A stretch of 61,165 nt of DNA from contig SFPF01000025.1 in assembly GCA_004552155.1 (NCBI GenBank), positions 1-61,165 on the forward strand. The letters run 5' to 3'. A program made the position numbers and the translations under genes. This DNA is from Bacteroidales bacterium (lineage in GTDB: Bacteria > Bacteroidota > Bacteroidia > Bacteroidales > Bacteroidaceae). Of this stretch, positions 26,039 through 35,381 are shown in pieces (the stretch's first letter is position 1; the number at the start of each line of letters is the position of its first letter). The notes under the pieces are model-generated. The model was not told where the DNA came from and did no database searches. It saw only the letters and a list, made by a program, of their open reading frames with translations.

Positions 26039-26413
26039 ATGAATGTAGACAACGCTAAATCACAGATGCGCAAAGGAATGCTGGAATACTGCGTGCTGCT
26101 GTTGCTGCGCAAGGAGCCTTCTTACGCCAACGACATCATCAACCGCCTGAAAAGCGTGGAGATGATTGTGGTGGAAGGCACGCTCTACCCTTTGCTCACC
26201 CGACTGAAAAAGGACGGGATGCTCTCTTACGAATGGCGCGAAAGCACGCAAGGGCCGCCGCGCAAGTACTACGCGCTCACTGCGCAAGGCGAACTGGCTT
26301 TGGCCGAACTCGACGGCGCATGGAACGAACTGGCACGCACCGTGGGGCTGCTCAAAGCGGAAAGCCCGGCGCGCCTCACGCTCGACGGATTTACGCCAAG
26401 CACAATATTATAA
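26039..26413 (+). CDS. PadR family transcriptional regulator
   Basis: A 124-residue winged-helix repressor. The typical PadR sequence is complete: KGMLEYCVLLLLRKEPSYANDIINRLKSVEMIVVEGTLYPLLTRLKKDGMLSYEWRESTQGPPRKYYALTAQGE shows helix-turn-helix plus beta-wing, followed by one dimerisation helix. ATG at 26039 is chosen because the upstream open frame is not conserved. It is followed 21 bases later by the PspC membrane protein gene; the same pair is common in Bacteroidetes, where PadR is thought to control the membrane gene. Confidence 0.92.
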   Translation: MNVDNAKSQMRKGMLEYCVLLLLRKEPSYANDIINRLKSVEMIVVEGTLYPLLTRLKKDGMLSYEWRESTQGPPRKYYALTAQGELALAELDGAWNELARTVGLLKAESPARLTLDGFTPSTIL

Positions 26414-26434
26414 TATTATATACAACCTCGCATC

Positions 26435-28255
26435 ATGAAAAAGAATATCACAATCAATATGTTCGGGTCGCTCTATGCAATCGACGAGGACGCCTACGCG
26501 CTCTTGAAGAGCTATCTCGAAAACATGCGCCGCTATTTTTCTAAAAAGGAGGGCGGCGACGAAATCGCCGACGACGTGGAGTACCGCGTGGCGGAACTTA
26601 TGGAAGAATTGAAGCAAAGCGGCAAGGAAGCCTGCGACATCGACGATGTGCAGAACATCATCCACCGCATCGGCGACCCCGAGCAAATGGACTCGGGCGA
26701 AACGGCAGATTCCTCCGATGCCGCCAGCACAGATTCAGAGGAAACGGATTCGGAAACGGGCGCACCGTCAAGCACGGCCGACCGCGTGACCGACTGGCTG
26801 CGCCGCCGCCGGCTCTACCGCGACGAGGACGACAAAATGCTGGGCGGCGTGCTCTCGGGGCTTTGCCACTACTTCGGCGGCACCGACCCGCTGCTGTGGC
26901 GCATCGCCATGGTGCTGCTCTGCTTCCTCAGTTTCTCCACGGTGGCCATTATCTATCTCGTGCTGTGGCTCTTCGTGCCGGCGGCGCAGACGGCTGAGCA
27001 GAAATTGCAGATGCGCGGCAAGACGGTGAACGCGCAGAACATCAACGACGAGGTTATCCGCAACGCCACAGCCGCCAACCCCGCCAGTGCGCCGCAGCAA
27101 AAGGAAGCGCGCGGCCGCAGCCTCATCAACACGCTGCTGCACGCTATGGTTATCCTGCTTAAAGTGGGCGTGGCGTGCTTTGTGGGAATGATTATCGTCG
27201 GCATGTTGCTCGCTGCCTTCACGGTGCTTACCTTCGCCACCACGAGTTTCACCATTCTCACGAGTGTCACCGAAGCCCTGAATGCCATTCCCTATTCCAC
27301 AGTCTCGCTTGTCGTCATAGCTTTCTGCCTGCTTCCCGCCGTGGGCATCTTGCTCTATCTGCTCGTCCGCTTCCTCACGGGCAACACGTCGGGTAAAAGC
27401 CTCTCGCTCGGGCGCATCGTGCTCCTCGTCCTCTCCTTAGTGCTCTCGCTCTGCGTGGCAGGCATCTTGGGCGGCATTTTAATCAAAAATATTGGCGAGG
27501 CCGACGTCAAGGTGCGGCGCGACAAGAATACGGAGAACGGCATCTATCTGGAAGCCTCCGAGCGCAACCGCCTCGCGGCGGACGGCGTTCACATCATGAA
27601 GTTGGAAAACTGCAACAACTGGGGCGGGGTGTACGAACAGCACGAATCGTTTTTCAACGATGAAGTGGTAGACTCCCACTGGGCCTTTGTGCGCGATTTG
27701 GACAACCAACCTATGATTTTCGATCTGCAAAAGACGGTGACGCTGCCTGCCGGCAACTATCGCCTGGAAATCATCTCGCAAGCCAGTGCTGCGGGCTGCT
27801 TCGGCTATACAGTGGACTCCGCTGGGGTTTATACGAACCTCGTGCCCCTGCCGGCGTATGTAAAGGACGTATCGAGCAAAATCGGGAGAACGCCCTACGA
27901 ACTTGCCTACACGATGGACTATTTCAAGCAGGCTTATTATACGAAAGAGGATTGGGATGATATAGCTGAGCGCGCCAAGCGTTGGAGTTTTTCTGCCTCG
28001 CAACCTTTCCGCCACGCAGGCGGTACGATTACGTTCGGCGTGACCTGCGACCAATCGAAAACGCTGCAGCCCAGCGGCAGCTGTGAATGGTGCAACGTGT
28101 GCGATATGCGCATCGTGGAAGACCGAGGGCAGTTCTTCGTGCCCGGTGCCCCTAACCAAGCGGGCGCGGTCGGCAATGCCCCGGTAATTGACACCGTCAG
28201 CGTCACGCAACCGGCACAGTCGGCGAAAACCGGCAAGAAGAATAAGAAGAAATAA
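26435..28255 (+). CDS. PspC-domain multi-pass membrane protein
   Basis: A 606-residue protein, start MKKNITINMFGSLYAIDEDAY. Its N-terminal cytoplasmic part (to about residue 120) is acidic and helical and resembles the region found before PspC in Bacteroidetes. The PspC domain reads RLYRDEDDKMLGGVLSGLCHYFGGTDPLLWRIAMVLLCF. Further membrane segments lie between about residues 230 and 350, then a large beta-rich extracytoplasmic domain (GIYLEASERNRLAADGVHIMKLENCNNWGG ...) and a basic tail. Co-transcribed with padR. A role in envelope stress sensing is inferred from the family only. Confidence 0.85.
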   Translation: MKKNITINMFGSLYAIDEDAYALLKSYLENMRRYFSKKEGGDEIADDVEYRVAELMEELKQSGKEACDIDDVQNIIHRIGDPEQMDSGETADSSDAASTDSEETDSETGAPSSTADRVTDWLRRRRLYRDEDDKMLGGVLSGLCHYFGGTDPLLWRIAMVLLCFLSFSTVAIIYLVLWLFVPAAQTAEQKLQMRGKTVNAQNINDEVIRNATAANPASAPQQKEARGRSLINTLLHAMVILLKVGVACFVGMIIVGMLLAAFTVLTFATTSFTILTSVTEALNAIPYSTVSLVVIAFCLLPAVGILLYLLVRFLTGNTSGKSLSLGRIVLLVLSLVLSLCVAGILGGILIKNIGEADVKVRRDKNTENGIYLEASERNRLAADGVHIMKLENCNNWGGVYEQHESFFNDEVVDSHWAFVRDLDNQPMIFDLQKTVTLPAGNYRLEIISQASAAGCFGYTVDSAGVYTNLVPLPAYVKDVSSKIGRTPYELAYTMDYFKQAYYTKEDWDDIAERAKRWSFSASQPFRHAGGTITFGVTCDQSKTLQPSGSCEWCNVCDMRIVEDRGQFFVPGAPNQAGAVGNAPVIDTVSVTQPAQSAKTGKKNKKK

Positions 28256-28264
28256 CCGCCATTT

Positions 28265-28804
28265 ATGAAAATCAGCTTTATTCTCTTTGCCAGCCTCATG
28301 CTCCACGCCGCCAGCCTCTCGGCACAAAGCAAATTCGTGGAGCGTTCCACGGACGTGCTATGCCTGGCTCCCTCTGCCACGGGCCTTATCAAGGCGATTG
28401 CAGAGAAGGACAAGAAAGGCATCTTGCAGCTCGGACTCAGCACTGCCACCACGCTCGCCATCAACTACGGGCTGGAAGCCGTCATCAAGAAAGACCGCCC
28501 CGACGGCACAGGGCGGCACGCTTTCCCCAGCACGCATACGGCGGTGGCTTTCGACGGCGCATCGTTTCTGCTGCGCCGTTACGGCTGGCAGTGGGGCGTG
28601 CCTGCTTACGCCGTGGCCGCTTACGTGGCGTGGGGGCGCACTTACGCCAAACGCCACGACTGGTGGGACGTGCTCGGCGGTGCAGCCATCGGCGCGGGCG
28701 CAGCGTTCATCTACACCCGCCCCTTCGTGAAAAAAGCAGACGTGAGCATCGCCCCGGCATCGTTCGGCGACGGCGGGGGCATCAGCATGGTTGTGAACTT
28801 CTAA
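28265..28804 (+). CDS. PAP2-family phosphatase, exported
   Basis: A 179-residue protein with a signal peptide (MKISFILFASLMLHAASLSAQ). All three PAP2 phosphatase motifs are visible: KKDRPDGTGRHAFPSTHTA (motifs 1 and 2, KxxxxRP and PSxH) and GRTYAKRHDWWDVLGGAAIG (motif 3, SRxxxxxHxxxD type). Such enzymes remove phosphate from undecaprenyl pyrophosphate, phosphatidyl-glycerophosphate or lipid A. The gene starts 9 bases after the PspC gene and ends 4 bases from the convergent hemolysin III gene. Confidence 0.88.
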   Translation: MKISFILFASLMLHAASLSAQSKFVERSTDVLCLAPSATGLIKAIAEKDKKGILQLGLSTATTLAINYGLEAVIKKDRPDGTGRHAFPSTHTAVAFDGASFLLRRYGWQWGVPAYAVAAYVAWGRTYAKRHDWWDVLGGAAIGAGAAFIYTRPFVKKADVSIAPASFGDGGGISMVVNF

Positions 28805-28807
28805 GTT

Positions 28808-29407
28808 TTAGGAAACGATGCAATAAACGGCGGCCCAGTGGCTCACAGAACCGAGGAGGACGAAGATGTGCCAAATGCCGTCGCTTGTATAGAACAAGCC
28901 TTCTGCCAAAATCCAAAGCAGCGACGGCAGCGACATCTTGCTCACCACGGGCTCCGCGATAAAGACAACCGACCAGCCCATGGCGAGATACAAAGAAAGT
29001 GAAAGCTTCGGGTAACGACCCAAGGCTTTCACTTTATATATTATGCCTGCAACGACCACCGCCCACAGCAATCCGAACACCGTCCAACCCAGTGCGCCGC
29101 CCACCACTCCGATGCAGATGGGCGTGTAAGAGGCGGCAATCATCACGTAGATGCCGCAGTGGTCGAAGATGCGCAGCACGCTTTTGGTTTTTCCGGGCAG
29201 CCACCAATGGTAAAGGGTGCTGCAAGCGTACATCAGCAACATGCCGGAGGTGAAAAACGTCACGCCGAAAGCGTGCCGCCAGTTCTGCCGGTAACCGTAG
29301 CGGATAATGATCCATGCCACCGAGAGCGTGAACACCACGCCTGCCAAGTGCGTGAGCGTGTTGAAGATTTCCTCGCGGCTGCGGCGCGATAGTTTTTTCA
29401 GTTCCAT
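28808..29407 (-). CDS. Hemolysin III / YqfA family membrane protein
   Basis: A seven-helix membrane protein of the Hly-III family (adiponectin-receptor relatives), function in bacteria unclear. Visible: EEIFNTLTHLAGVVFTLS (first conserved His), MYACSTLYHWW, FDHCGIYVMIAASYTPICI and the last conserved segment GIWHIFVLLGSVSHWAAVYCIV. Between EGLFYT and GIWHIF about 15 residues that other members have are missing in frame (about 28880), which shortens helix six. 199 residues. It lies downstream of cdsA on the same strand. Confidence 0.85.
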   Translation of the reverse strand: MELKKLSRRSREEIFNTLTHLAGVVFTLSVAWIIIRYGYRQNWRHAFGVTFFTSGMLLMYACSTLYHWWLPGKTKSVLRIFDHCGIYVMIAASYTPICIGVVGGALGWTVFGLLWAVVVAGIIYKVKALGRYPKLSLSLYLAMGWSVVFIAEPVVSKMSLPSLLWILAEGLFYTSDGIWHIFVLLGSVSHWAAVYCIVS

Positions 29408-29435
29408 TGAAAGTCGGGCAGCAAGGCATTGCCTT

Positions 29436-30281
29436 TTAGCAGCCTATGCAGAAGAAGTAGAGCACGGCGGCGGGAATGGCGAGGAGGGCGGAGTCGAAGC
29501 GGTCGAGCATGCCGCCGTGTCCCGGCAGGATATTGCCAGAGTCTTTGATGCCCAGTTGGCGTTTCAAGAGGCTCTCTACGAGGTCGCCCCACGTGCCGAA
29601 GACGCAGACGGTAAGCGCGAGGCCTATCCAATAAACCAGTTCCATTTTCCCAGGGCAAAGGGCGTTGATGACGACGGCTGCCGCGATGCAGAGCAGTCCG
29701 CCGCCGATGCTGCCCACCCACGACTTTTTAGGCGATACGCGTTCGAAGAGCTTGGCGGGGAAATAGCGGCTCAGCAGGCTGCCGCAGCAGTAGGCACCCG
29801 TGTCGCTCGTCCAAAGGAAGATGAAGACGGAGAGCGGGAAAATCCACTCGAAGGCCGTCTGCCCTGTCACCGCATCGTAGCGGAACGCCAGCACGTTGAG
29901 CATGGCGAAGCCTAAGGCGATGTACACCTGCGCCGCGAAGGCGAACGCCCAGTTGCGCAGCGGGTCTTTGTGCTGCAAATAGAGTTCTTCGATGAGCAGG
30001 TACATCAGCGAGAGCAGATAGGGCACGAAGGCGCGGCTCGGGGTGAAGTCGCCGCAGAAGCCGGCGAAGGCGAAAAAGAGGTACGTTCCTGCCGCCGTGG
30101 TGATGAGGCGGTTCACGTTTGCGCCGGCGTGATTGTTCACGATGCCCGTAAACTCCCAGAGGGTGAGTGCCGTGATGAGACCGAAGAGCGCGGTGAATGT
30201 GACGGGCGAGTAGACTGTGCCGCCTACGAGGGCTGCCACGAAGAGCACGCCCGTGAGGGTGCGTAATACGAGGTTATTCAT
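29436..30281 (-). CDS. cdsA: Phosphatidate cytidylyltransferase
   Basis: Makes CDP-diacylglycerol from phosphatidate and CTP in the inner membrane. The 281-residue protein has about eight hydrophobic segments and the family signature in two parts: SPKKSWVGSIGGG and GDLVESLLKRQLGIKDSGNILPGHGGMLDRFDS. ATG at 30281 overlaps the end of ftsH by 8 bases, so it is coupled to ftsH in the rsfS - ftsH - cdsA operon. The longer open frame from 30335 lies inside ftsH. Confidence 0.94.
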   Translation of the reverse strand: MNNLVLRTLTGVLFVAALVGGTVYSPVTFTALFGLITALTLWEFTGIVNNHAGANVNRLITTAAGTYLFFAFAGFCGDFTPSRAFVPYLLSLMYLLIEELYLQHKDPLRNWAFAFAAQVYIALGFAMLNVLAFRYDAVTGQTAFEWIFPLSVFIFLWTSDTGAYCCGSLLSRYFPAKLFERVSPKKSWVGSIGGGLLCIAAAVVINALCPGKMELVYWIGLALTVCVFGTWGDLVESLLKRQLGIKDSGNILPGHGGMLDRFDSALLAIPAAVLYFFCIGC

Positions 30282-32243
30282 GGTCGTTTTGTTTTGCTTT
30301 TTCTCGCTCGGCAATGAGTTGTTCCACTTCTTCATGGGTGAGCACCTCCTTTTCTTCAGCCTGCGGCGCGGTTTGCTCGGTTTTTTCCTTTTCTTCTTCC
30401 TCCATGAGGATATCTGCGCGGCTCTTCCAGGGGCGTTTGCCGAAGATGCGCTCCACGTCCTCCGTGAAAATCACTTCGCGGTCGATGAGCAACTGTGCCA
30501 ACTGCCCGTGCTTGTCGGCGTTGTCCGTGAGGATCTGCTTGGCGCGTGCATACTGTTCGCCGATAAGGCGGCTCACTTCCGCGTCGATCTTCTCAGCGGT
30601 TTTTTCAGAATAAGGCTTAGTGAAATTGTATTCCTGATTATTGTAGTAGCAAAGGTTGGAAAGTTCGCTGCTCATGCCGAGGTAAGCCACCATGCCGTAG
30701 GCACGCTTCGTCACGCGCTCCAAGTCGTTGAGCGCGCCCGAGGAGATGTGTCCGGTGAATACTTCTTCGGCTGCGCGGCCGGCGAGCGTGGCGCAGATCT
30801 CGTCGAGCATCTGCTCTTTCGTGGTGATGTTGCGCTCTTCGGGCAGATACCATGCCGCGCCGAGGGCTTGTCCGCGCGGCACGATGGTCACCTTCACCAG
30901 CGGGTTGGCGTATTGCAGGAGCCACGACACGGAAGCGTGGCCTGCCTCGTGGATAGCGATGCTGCGCTTCTCGTCGGCGGTCATCACCTTGGAGGTTTTT
31001 TCCAGTCCGCCGATGATGCGGTCCACGGCGTCGAGGAAGTCCTGCTTGCCCACGTGGCTGCGATTGTGGCGGGCGGCGATGAGTGCCGCCTCGTTGCACA
31101 CGTTGGCGATGTCTGCACCCGAGAAGCCCGGCGTTTGCCGCGCGAGCATATCCACGTCGAGGTCGTCGGCGAGTTTGAGCGGGGCGAGGTGCACCTTGAA
31201 AATTGCCACGCGCTCCGAGAGTTCGGGCAAGTCCACGTGGATTTGGCGGTCGAAGCGTCCGGCACGGAGCAAGGCGGGGTCGAGTATTTCCACGCGGTTG
31301 GTGGCTGCGAGGATAATCACGCCTGAGTTCGTGCCGAAGCCGTCCATCTCCGTAAGCAGCTGGTTGAGCGTGTTTTCGCGCTCGTCGTTGCCGCCGAGGG
31401 CGGGATTTTTGCCGCGGGCACGGCCTATGGCATCTATTTCATCAATAAATATAATACAGGGAGATTTTTCCTTGGCCTGGCTGAAAAGGTCGCGCACGCG
31501 GCTCGCGCCTACGCCTACGAACATTTCGACGAAGTCTGACCCCGACATGGAGAAGAAAGGCACGTCGGCCTCGCCGGCCACTGCCTTTGCCAAGAGAGTC
31601 TTACCCGTGCCCGGAGGGCCAACGAGCAGTGCGCCCTTGGGTATCTTGCCGCCCAGTTCGGTGTATTTTTTGGGATTTTTGAGGAAGTCCACAATCTCGC
31701 GCACTTCCTGCTTGGCGCCTTCTTGTCCCGCCACGTCCTTAAAGGTGACGTTGGTGCCCTGTCCGTTCTTGTCAAAGAGTTTGGCCTTGCTCTTGCCCAC
31801 GCTGAACACGCCGCCGCCGGCACCGCCGCCCATGCGGCGCATCATGAAGAACCACAGGAACACGAGCAGTATGATTGGCAGGAAACTGCTCAGCAGGCGC
31901 AGGAAGAAGCTGTCGCTCTCGCGATATTTCACCTTGCCCTTGAAGTTCTCGGCGAGGTAGTCGTCGAGGCGGTCGATAGAGCCGTATTTAGCCGAGACGG
32001 TGGGCTGCTTGCCCACGCGGTCGGTGCCTGCCTTGAACACTTCGCGTATGTGTTCGGGGCGTATCGTCATGCTCACCTCGCCGGCTGTCTTGTCTATGAC
32101 GACTTCCGTGCCGTAGTTGTTGGCCACGTAGGTTTTGAACGAGGTGTAGTCCACCTCTTTGTTTGCTCCTAGAGCCAGCTGAGGCTGAACTTCGGCATGT
32201 TGTTTTTCTTGCCGCCGGGGATTTTATTGTTGTTTGTATCCAT
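30274..32243 (-). CDS. ftsH: ATP-dependent zinc metalloprotease FtsH, first membrane helix lost
   Basis: Membrane AAA+ protease for quality control. The start MDTNNNKIPGGKKNNMPKFS and SLSWL then hit a stop, while GANKEVDYTSFKTYVANNYG continues in another frame. The first transmembrane helix that normally lies between is absent, so a deletion with frameshift sits at about 32170. The rest is intact: periplasmic part, second helix (FLRLLSSFLPIILLVFLWFFMMRRMGGG), Walker A GPPGTGKT, Walker B IIFIDEID, the SRH and the zinc site HEAGH. The C-terminus is acidic. It lies between rsfS and cdsA. FtsH is normally essential, so the deletion is suspect. Confidence 0.93.
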
Positions 32244-32257
32244 TATTGTTTGTATTA

Positions 32258-32370
32258 TAGTAAACGAGTTGACAAGTAAACGAGTAGACGAGACAGAAAT
32301 GTCGTACTAATTATATATTAGAATAGTTACTTGTCTTGTTTCCTCGTATACTCGTTTTCTTGCTTACTAA
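32258..32370. repeat. 8-nt-unit fold-back repeat, copy D (complete)
   Basis: Left arm TATAGTAAACGAGTTGACAAG and on to GACAGAAATGTC; right arm CTTGTCTTGTTTCCTCG on to CTTACTAA. It fills the gap between rsfS and ftsH and would be transcribed within the operon. Confidence 0.83.
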
Positions 32371-32395
32371 CTCATCAAGAGGGGAAAGGATGTTT

Positions 32396-32755
32396 TTAAT
32401 CCAAATCGGGAATACTTTGCACGGGCGCGTCGTGCCAGAGGTGCTCGAGGTCGTAATGCTCGCGGACATCAGGGAGGAACACGTGCACCATCACGGTGCC
32501 GTAGTCGAGCGCCACCCATTCGGCGTTCGCCTTACCGCACACGGCGGCGGGTTTCTCGGCGGCGTGCTTGCGTGCGAACTCTTCCACGCTGTCTGCCACG
32601 GCTTCCACCTGCTGCGGCGAGCCTCCGGTGCAGATTACGAAGTATTTGCAAGGCGCTGTGTCGATGCTGCTGAGGTCTGCCACGCTGATGGCACGCCCTT
32701 TCTTTTCTTGTATGCCTTCGATGATTGCTTCTACCAGATTTTTTGTTTCTGTCAT
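32396..32755 (-). CDS. rsfS: Ribosome silencing factor RsfS
   Basis: Binds protein uL14 of the large subunit and blocks subunit joining when nutrients are short. The 119 residues match the Iojap/RsfS family: GRAISVADLSSIDTAPCKYFVICTGGSPQQVEAVADSVEE and GKANAEWVALDYGTVMVHVFLPDVREHYDLEHLWHDA. First gene of an rsfS - ftsH - cdsA operon, an order usual in Bacteroidales, with a hairpin repeat between the first two genes. No consensus promoter was seen in the AT-rich region upstream. Confidence 0.94.
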   Translation of the reverse strand: MTETKNLVEAIIEGIQEKKGRAISVADLSSIDTAPCKYFVICTGGSPQQVEAVADSVEEFARKHAAEKPAAVCGKANAEWVALDYGTVMVHVFLPDVREHYDLEHLWHDAPVQSIPDLD

Positions 32756-32815
32756 TTTGTCTTGTCTATATATATAATATTGTGTATGTATTTTCAGAAT
32801 TAGGTTTTATACTAC

Positions 32816-33033
32816 GTGCCTGGAAGGCACTACAAAAGCAAAGCTTTTTGGTAACCGGGGACGAAGTCCTCGGTAGAGTATGGCAAGAACGATGTGCCTG
32901 GAAGGCACTACGCCATAGGACATGAGGCATAGTTACAGGCGTACTGCCTTCCAGGCAGAAGCCTTTCAATCGCTTCCTCCGAGGACTTCGTCCCCGGTTA
33001 CTATCGCTTCGCTCTGTACTGCCTTCCAGGCAG
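32816..33033. repeat. Large inverted repeat of nested hairpins
   Basis: Six small hairpins are arranged as a mirror image about base 32926: GTGCCTGGAAGGCAC at 32816 and 32894, CTGCCTTCCAGGCAG at 32944 and 33019, CCGGGGACGAAGTCCTCGG at 32855 and its complement at 32979. The outer arms are about 92 nt. It occupies part of the 32756-33644 gap, which has no supported gene. Confidence 0.8.
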
Positions 33034-33292
33034 TCGATGCTTTAACCAAAGAGCACTGTCTGTACCGTGAACAGCACTTCTCTGCTAAGGAAGTTGCAAA
33101 ATGCGTGCCGCAAAGTTACGAGGTTTTATCCGATTGCAGTCGCCCGCGCTCGGAAAACTCCGCGTTTTTTCAGTTTTTTAGGGAGTTTTTCTCGTATCGC
33201 CGCCCAAACTATCCCCGAGATGCTTTTTCTTTCCTCGGAGATGTTTTTCACTTTCTGCCTGAAAGTTTTACTATCCTATAAGATATTTTTTG

Positions 33293-33370
33293 TTACAAAG
33301 TTTGTAACACGTATTACAAAGTTTGTAACACATGTTAGAAAGTTTGTAACACATATTACAAAGTTTGTAA
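33293..33370. repeat. Array 3 of four 15-bp palindromes at 21-bp spacing
   Basis: Units start at 33293, 33314, 33335 and 33356. Unit 3 has TTAGAAAG; unit 4 is in the same orientation as the others here. Spacers are 6 nt. The rest of the gap to 33644 has a TAATTTTG element at 33581-33588, a possible -7 for the next gene. Confidence 0.9.
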
Positions 33371-33644
33371 CAAAAACTTTCTTGTAGGAAAGGAAAAAAT
33401 ATCAGCAAGCTCCTAACAATTATCTGCGCAGACAGGGAAAAACTTCTCGGGGATAATCGCTAAGCGCACGGCTGTAAATGGAAGCAGACACGGCGAGAAC
33501 GCGGGCGGCTGCCGCGACATTTGCGCAAAAATGACAACTTTATGCGTGAAAAGCGTTCCTCACAATTTTTTCCATATATCTAATTTTGCCACATATTCTA
33601 ACCGCAACTTTTCGCGCGGGCGCACGCTCGCGCCCTCTATCAAA

Positions 33645-34466
33645 ATGAAAACAATCCGAAAGCTTATCATGACGGCCACGGCTATCGGCCTCACACTGTT
33701 GCTCTCGGGGTGCAGCGTCATAGACTACCACCCCTACGACACGCGCTTCGACGGCGCGACCGGCATCAATGCGCGCAACGTGGCCCGGATAGAGGCGAAC
33801 TGCGCAGGGCGCACGAGCCTGCGTTTCGTGCTGATTAGCGACACGCAGCGGTGGTACGACGAGACGCATGCCTGCGTCGATGCCATCAACGCGCGGGGCG
33901 ACGTGGATTTCGTGGTGCACTGCGGCGACCTCACGGACTTCGGCGCAACGAAAGAGTTTGAATGGATGCGCAGCGAGCTGGAACGCCTCACTATGCCCTA
34001 CGTATGCCTGCTCGGCAACCACGACTGCCTCGGCACGGGCGCGGACGTGTTTCGCAAGATGTATGGCCTGCCGGACTTCTCGTTCAACGCCGGCGACACG
34101 CACTTTCTCTGCCTCAACACCAACGCCTTCGAGTACGACTACTCGGTGGCGGTGCCCGATTTCAACTTTATCAAGACCGACCTCGCCGCGCTGCCCTCCA
34201 CGGTGCGCCGCACCATCGTTGCGATGCACGCGCAGCCCACGTCGGAACAGTTTAACAATAACGTGTCGGACGTGTTCCAGGAAAAAATCAAACTGTTTCC
34301 GGGCCTCGCCTTCTGCATGTGCGGCCACGGCCACCACACGCAGGCGAACGACCTCTACGGCGACGGCGTGCTTTATTACGAATGCGGCAGCGCGAAATTC
34401 AGAGAATACGTAGTGTTTACCCTAAACGACGACGGAGGATACAGCTATGAAGTGGTGGAATATTAG
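33645..34466 (+). CDS. Metallophosphoesterase lipoprotein
   Basis: A 273-residue calcineurin-like phosphoesterase. MKTIRKLIMTATAIGLTLLLSGCS is a lipoprotein signal with lipobox LSGC, so it is membrane-anchored. Metal-binding motifs in order: LISDTQRWYDE (DxH-like, with Gln in place of His), HCGDLTDFG (GDxxD-like), LLGNHDCLG (GNHD), VAMHAQP and MCGHGHHTQ (GHxH). The substrate is not predictable. ATG at 33645 is chosen for the lipoprotein signal. The next gene starts inside its last 20 bases (ATG at 34447), so the two are coupled. Confidence 0.88.
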   Translation: MKTIRKLIMTATAIGLTLLLSGCSVIDYHPYDTRFDGATGINARNVARIEANCAGRTSLRFVLISDTQRWYDETHACVDAINARGDVDFVVHCGDLTDFGATKEFEWMRSELERLTMPYVCLLGNHDCLGTGADVFRKMYGLPDFSFNAGDTHFLCLNTNAFEYDYSVAVPDFNFIKTDLAALPSTVRRTIVAMHAQPTSEQFNNNVSDVFQEKIKLFPGLAFCMCGHGHHTQANDLYGDGVLYYECGSAKFREYVVFTLNDDGGYSYEVVEY

Positions 34467-35143
34467 CCTTTTTACTCTATTCGCGGCGCTGCCCGCAATG
34501 GGTGCGGCCACGGAAATCCTCGCTGCCGACACGGTGCCGCCCGCCTACGCGCTGCCCGCCGACAGCCTGCCGCCCGACACGGCTGCAACCGTCAAGACAA
34601 AGCGCAAGCACTATGGGAGCGAATACTATGAGCGCACGCTCGAGAAGCGGCAGCGGCGATGGGCGAAACTGATCCCCAACCAGTTCACCTTCCAATACGC
34701 TGGCAGCATCGGGCTGGCAAGCGTGGGCTTCGGCTGGCACTACGGCAAGCGCGACTCCTGGGAGACGGACGTGCTCTTTGGCTTTGTGCCGAAATACAAC
34801 TCGGAGTGCGCCAAGTTCACCGCCACGGTTAAGGAACGCTATGTGCCGTTTCACCTGCGCGTGAGTAGCCGCTGGGTGATAGAGCCTTTGCAGACGGGCA
34901 TCTATTTCAACACGATCGAAAAACTACTATGGCTTTTCCTCGCGCGTACGCATCGGCATCTGGTTCGGCGGCCGCCTGCGCTATGATATCCCGAGCCGCC
35001 TGCGCCGCCGCGCCAAGGCTGTCACGGCCTTCTACGAACTGGGCACTTCCGACCTCTACGTGCTCTCGTCGATCCCCAACAAGCGCGTGAAGCCCGGCGA
35101 CGTGCTCTCGCTGGCATTAGGCTTGAAGTTCGATATTTTCTGA
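34447..35143 (+). CDS. Outer-membrane beta-barrel-type protein, conserved in Bacteroidales, frameshifted
   Basis: Function unknown. A signal peptide (MKWWNISLFTLFAALPAMGAA) and a basic region (RTLEKRQRRWAKLIPNQFTFQYAGSIGLASVGFGWHYGKR) lead into alternating amphipathic strands. At 34919-34924 an A5 run shifts the frame; removal of one A joins TGIYFNTIEN to YYGFSSRVRIGIWFGGRLRY and on to DVLSLALGLKFDIF with an aromatic C-terminal residue, typical of outer-membrane barrels. Corrected length is 231. It overlaps the phosphoesterase gene by 20 bases and is followed by a strong terminator. Confidence 0.78.
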
Positions 35144-35170
35144 CGGCGTTTCGGAACGCGCTGTCCCTCA

Positions 35171-35198
35171 ACTCCCCGCCGTACGGCGGGGAGTTTTT
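35171..35198 (+). terminator. Terminator with a perfect palindrome
   Basis: ACTCCCCGCC, GTAC and GGCGGGGAGT form a 10-bp stem, or 12 bp if the GTAC is paired, followed by five T. It ends the phosphoesterase/barrel transcript. Confidence 0.88.
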
Positions 35199-35226
35199 GC
35201 TGCCTTCAACTAGAATCCGATATTTA

Positions 35227-35288
35227 CATAATGGCGGCACTCGGCAAAGCTCGAACGAGTTCGGCTTTGCGCTCGTTTGCACGACATT
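35227..35288. repeat. 58-nt hairpin element, copy 3
   Basis: The conserved blocks CACTCGGCAA and TTTGCGCTCGTTTGCACG recur. The middle forms AAAGCTCGAAC / GAGTTCGGCTTT, a good inner stem, and the outer ends AATG and CATT pair. It lies upstream of the tolC remnant. Confidence 0.65.
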
Positions 35289-35381
35289 TTGCGCTTTCAA
35301 AAGAATTTTCTTACTTTGTAATTAACAAAACGGTTAAGGCCGTAATCGCTCCCAATCCCTACCATTATCTATATACGCTCA

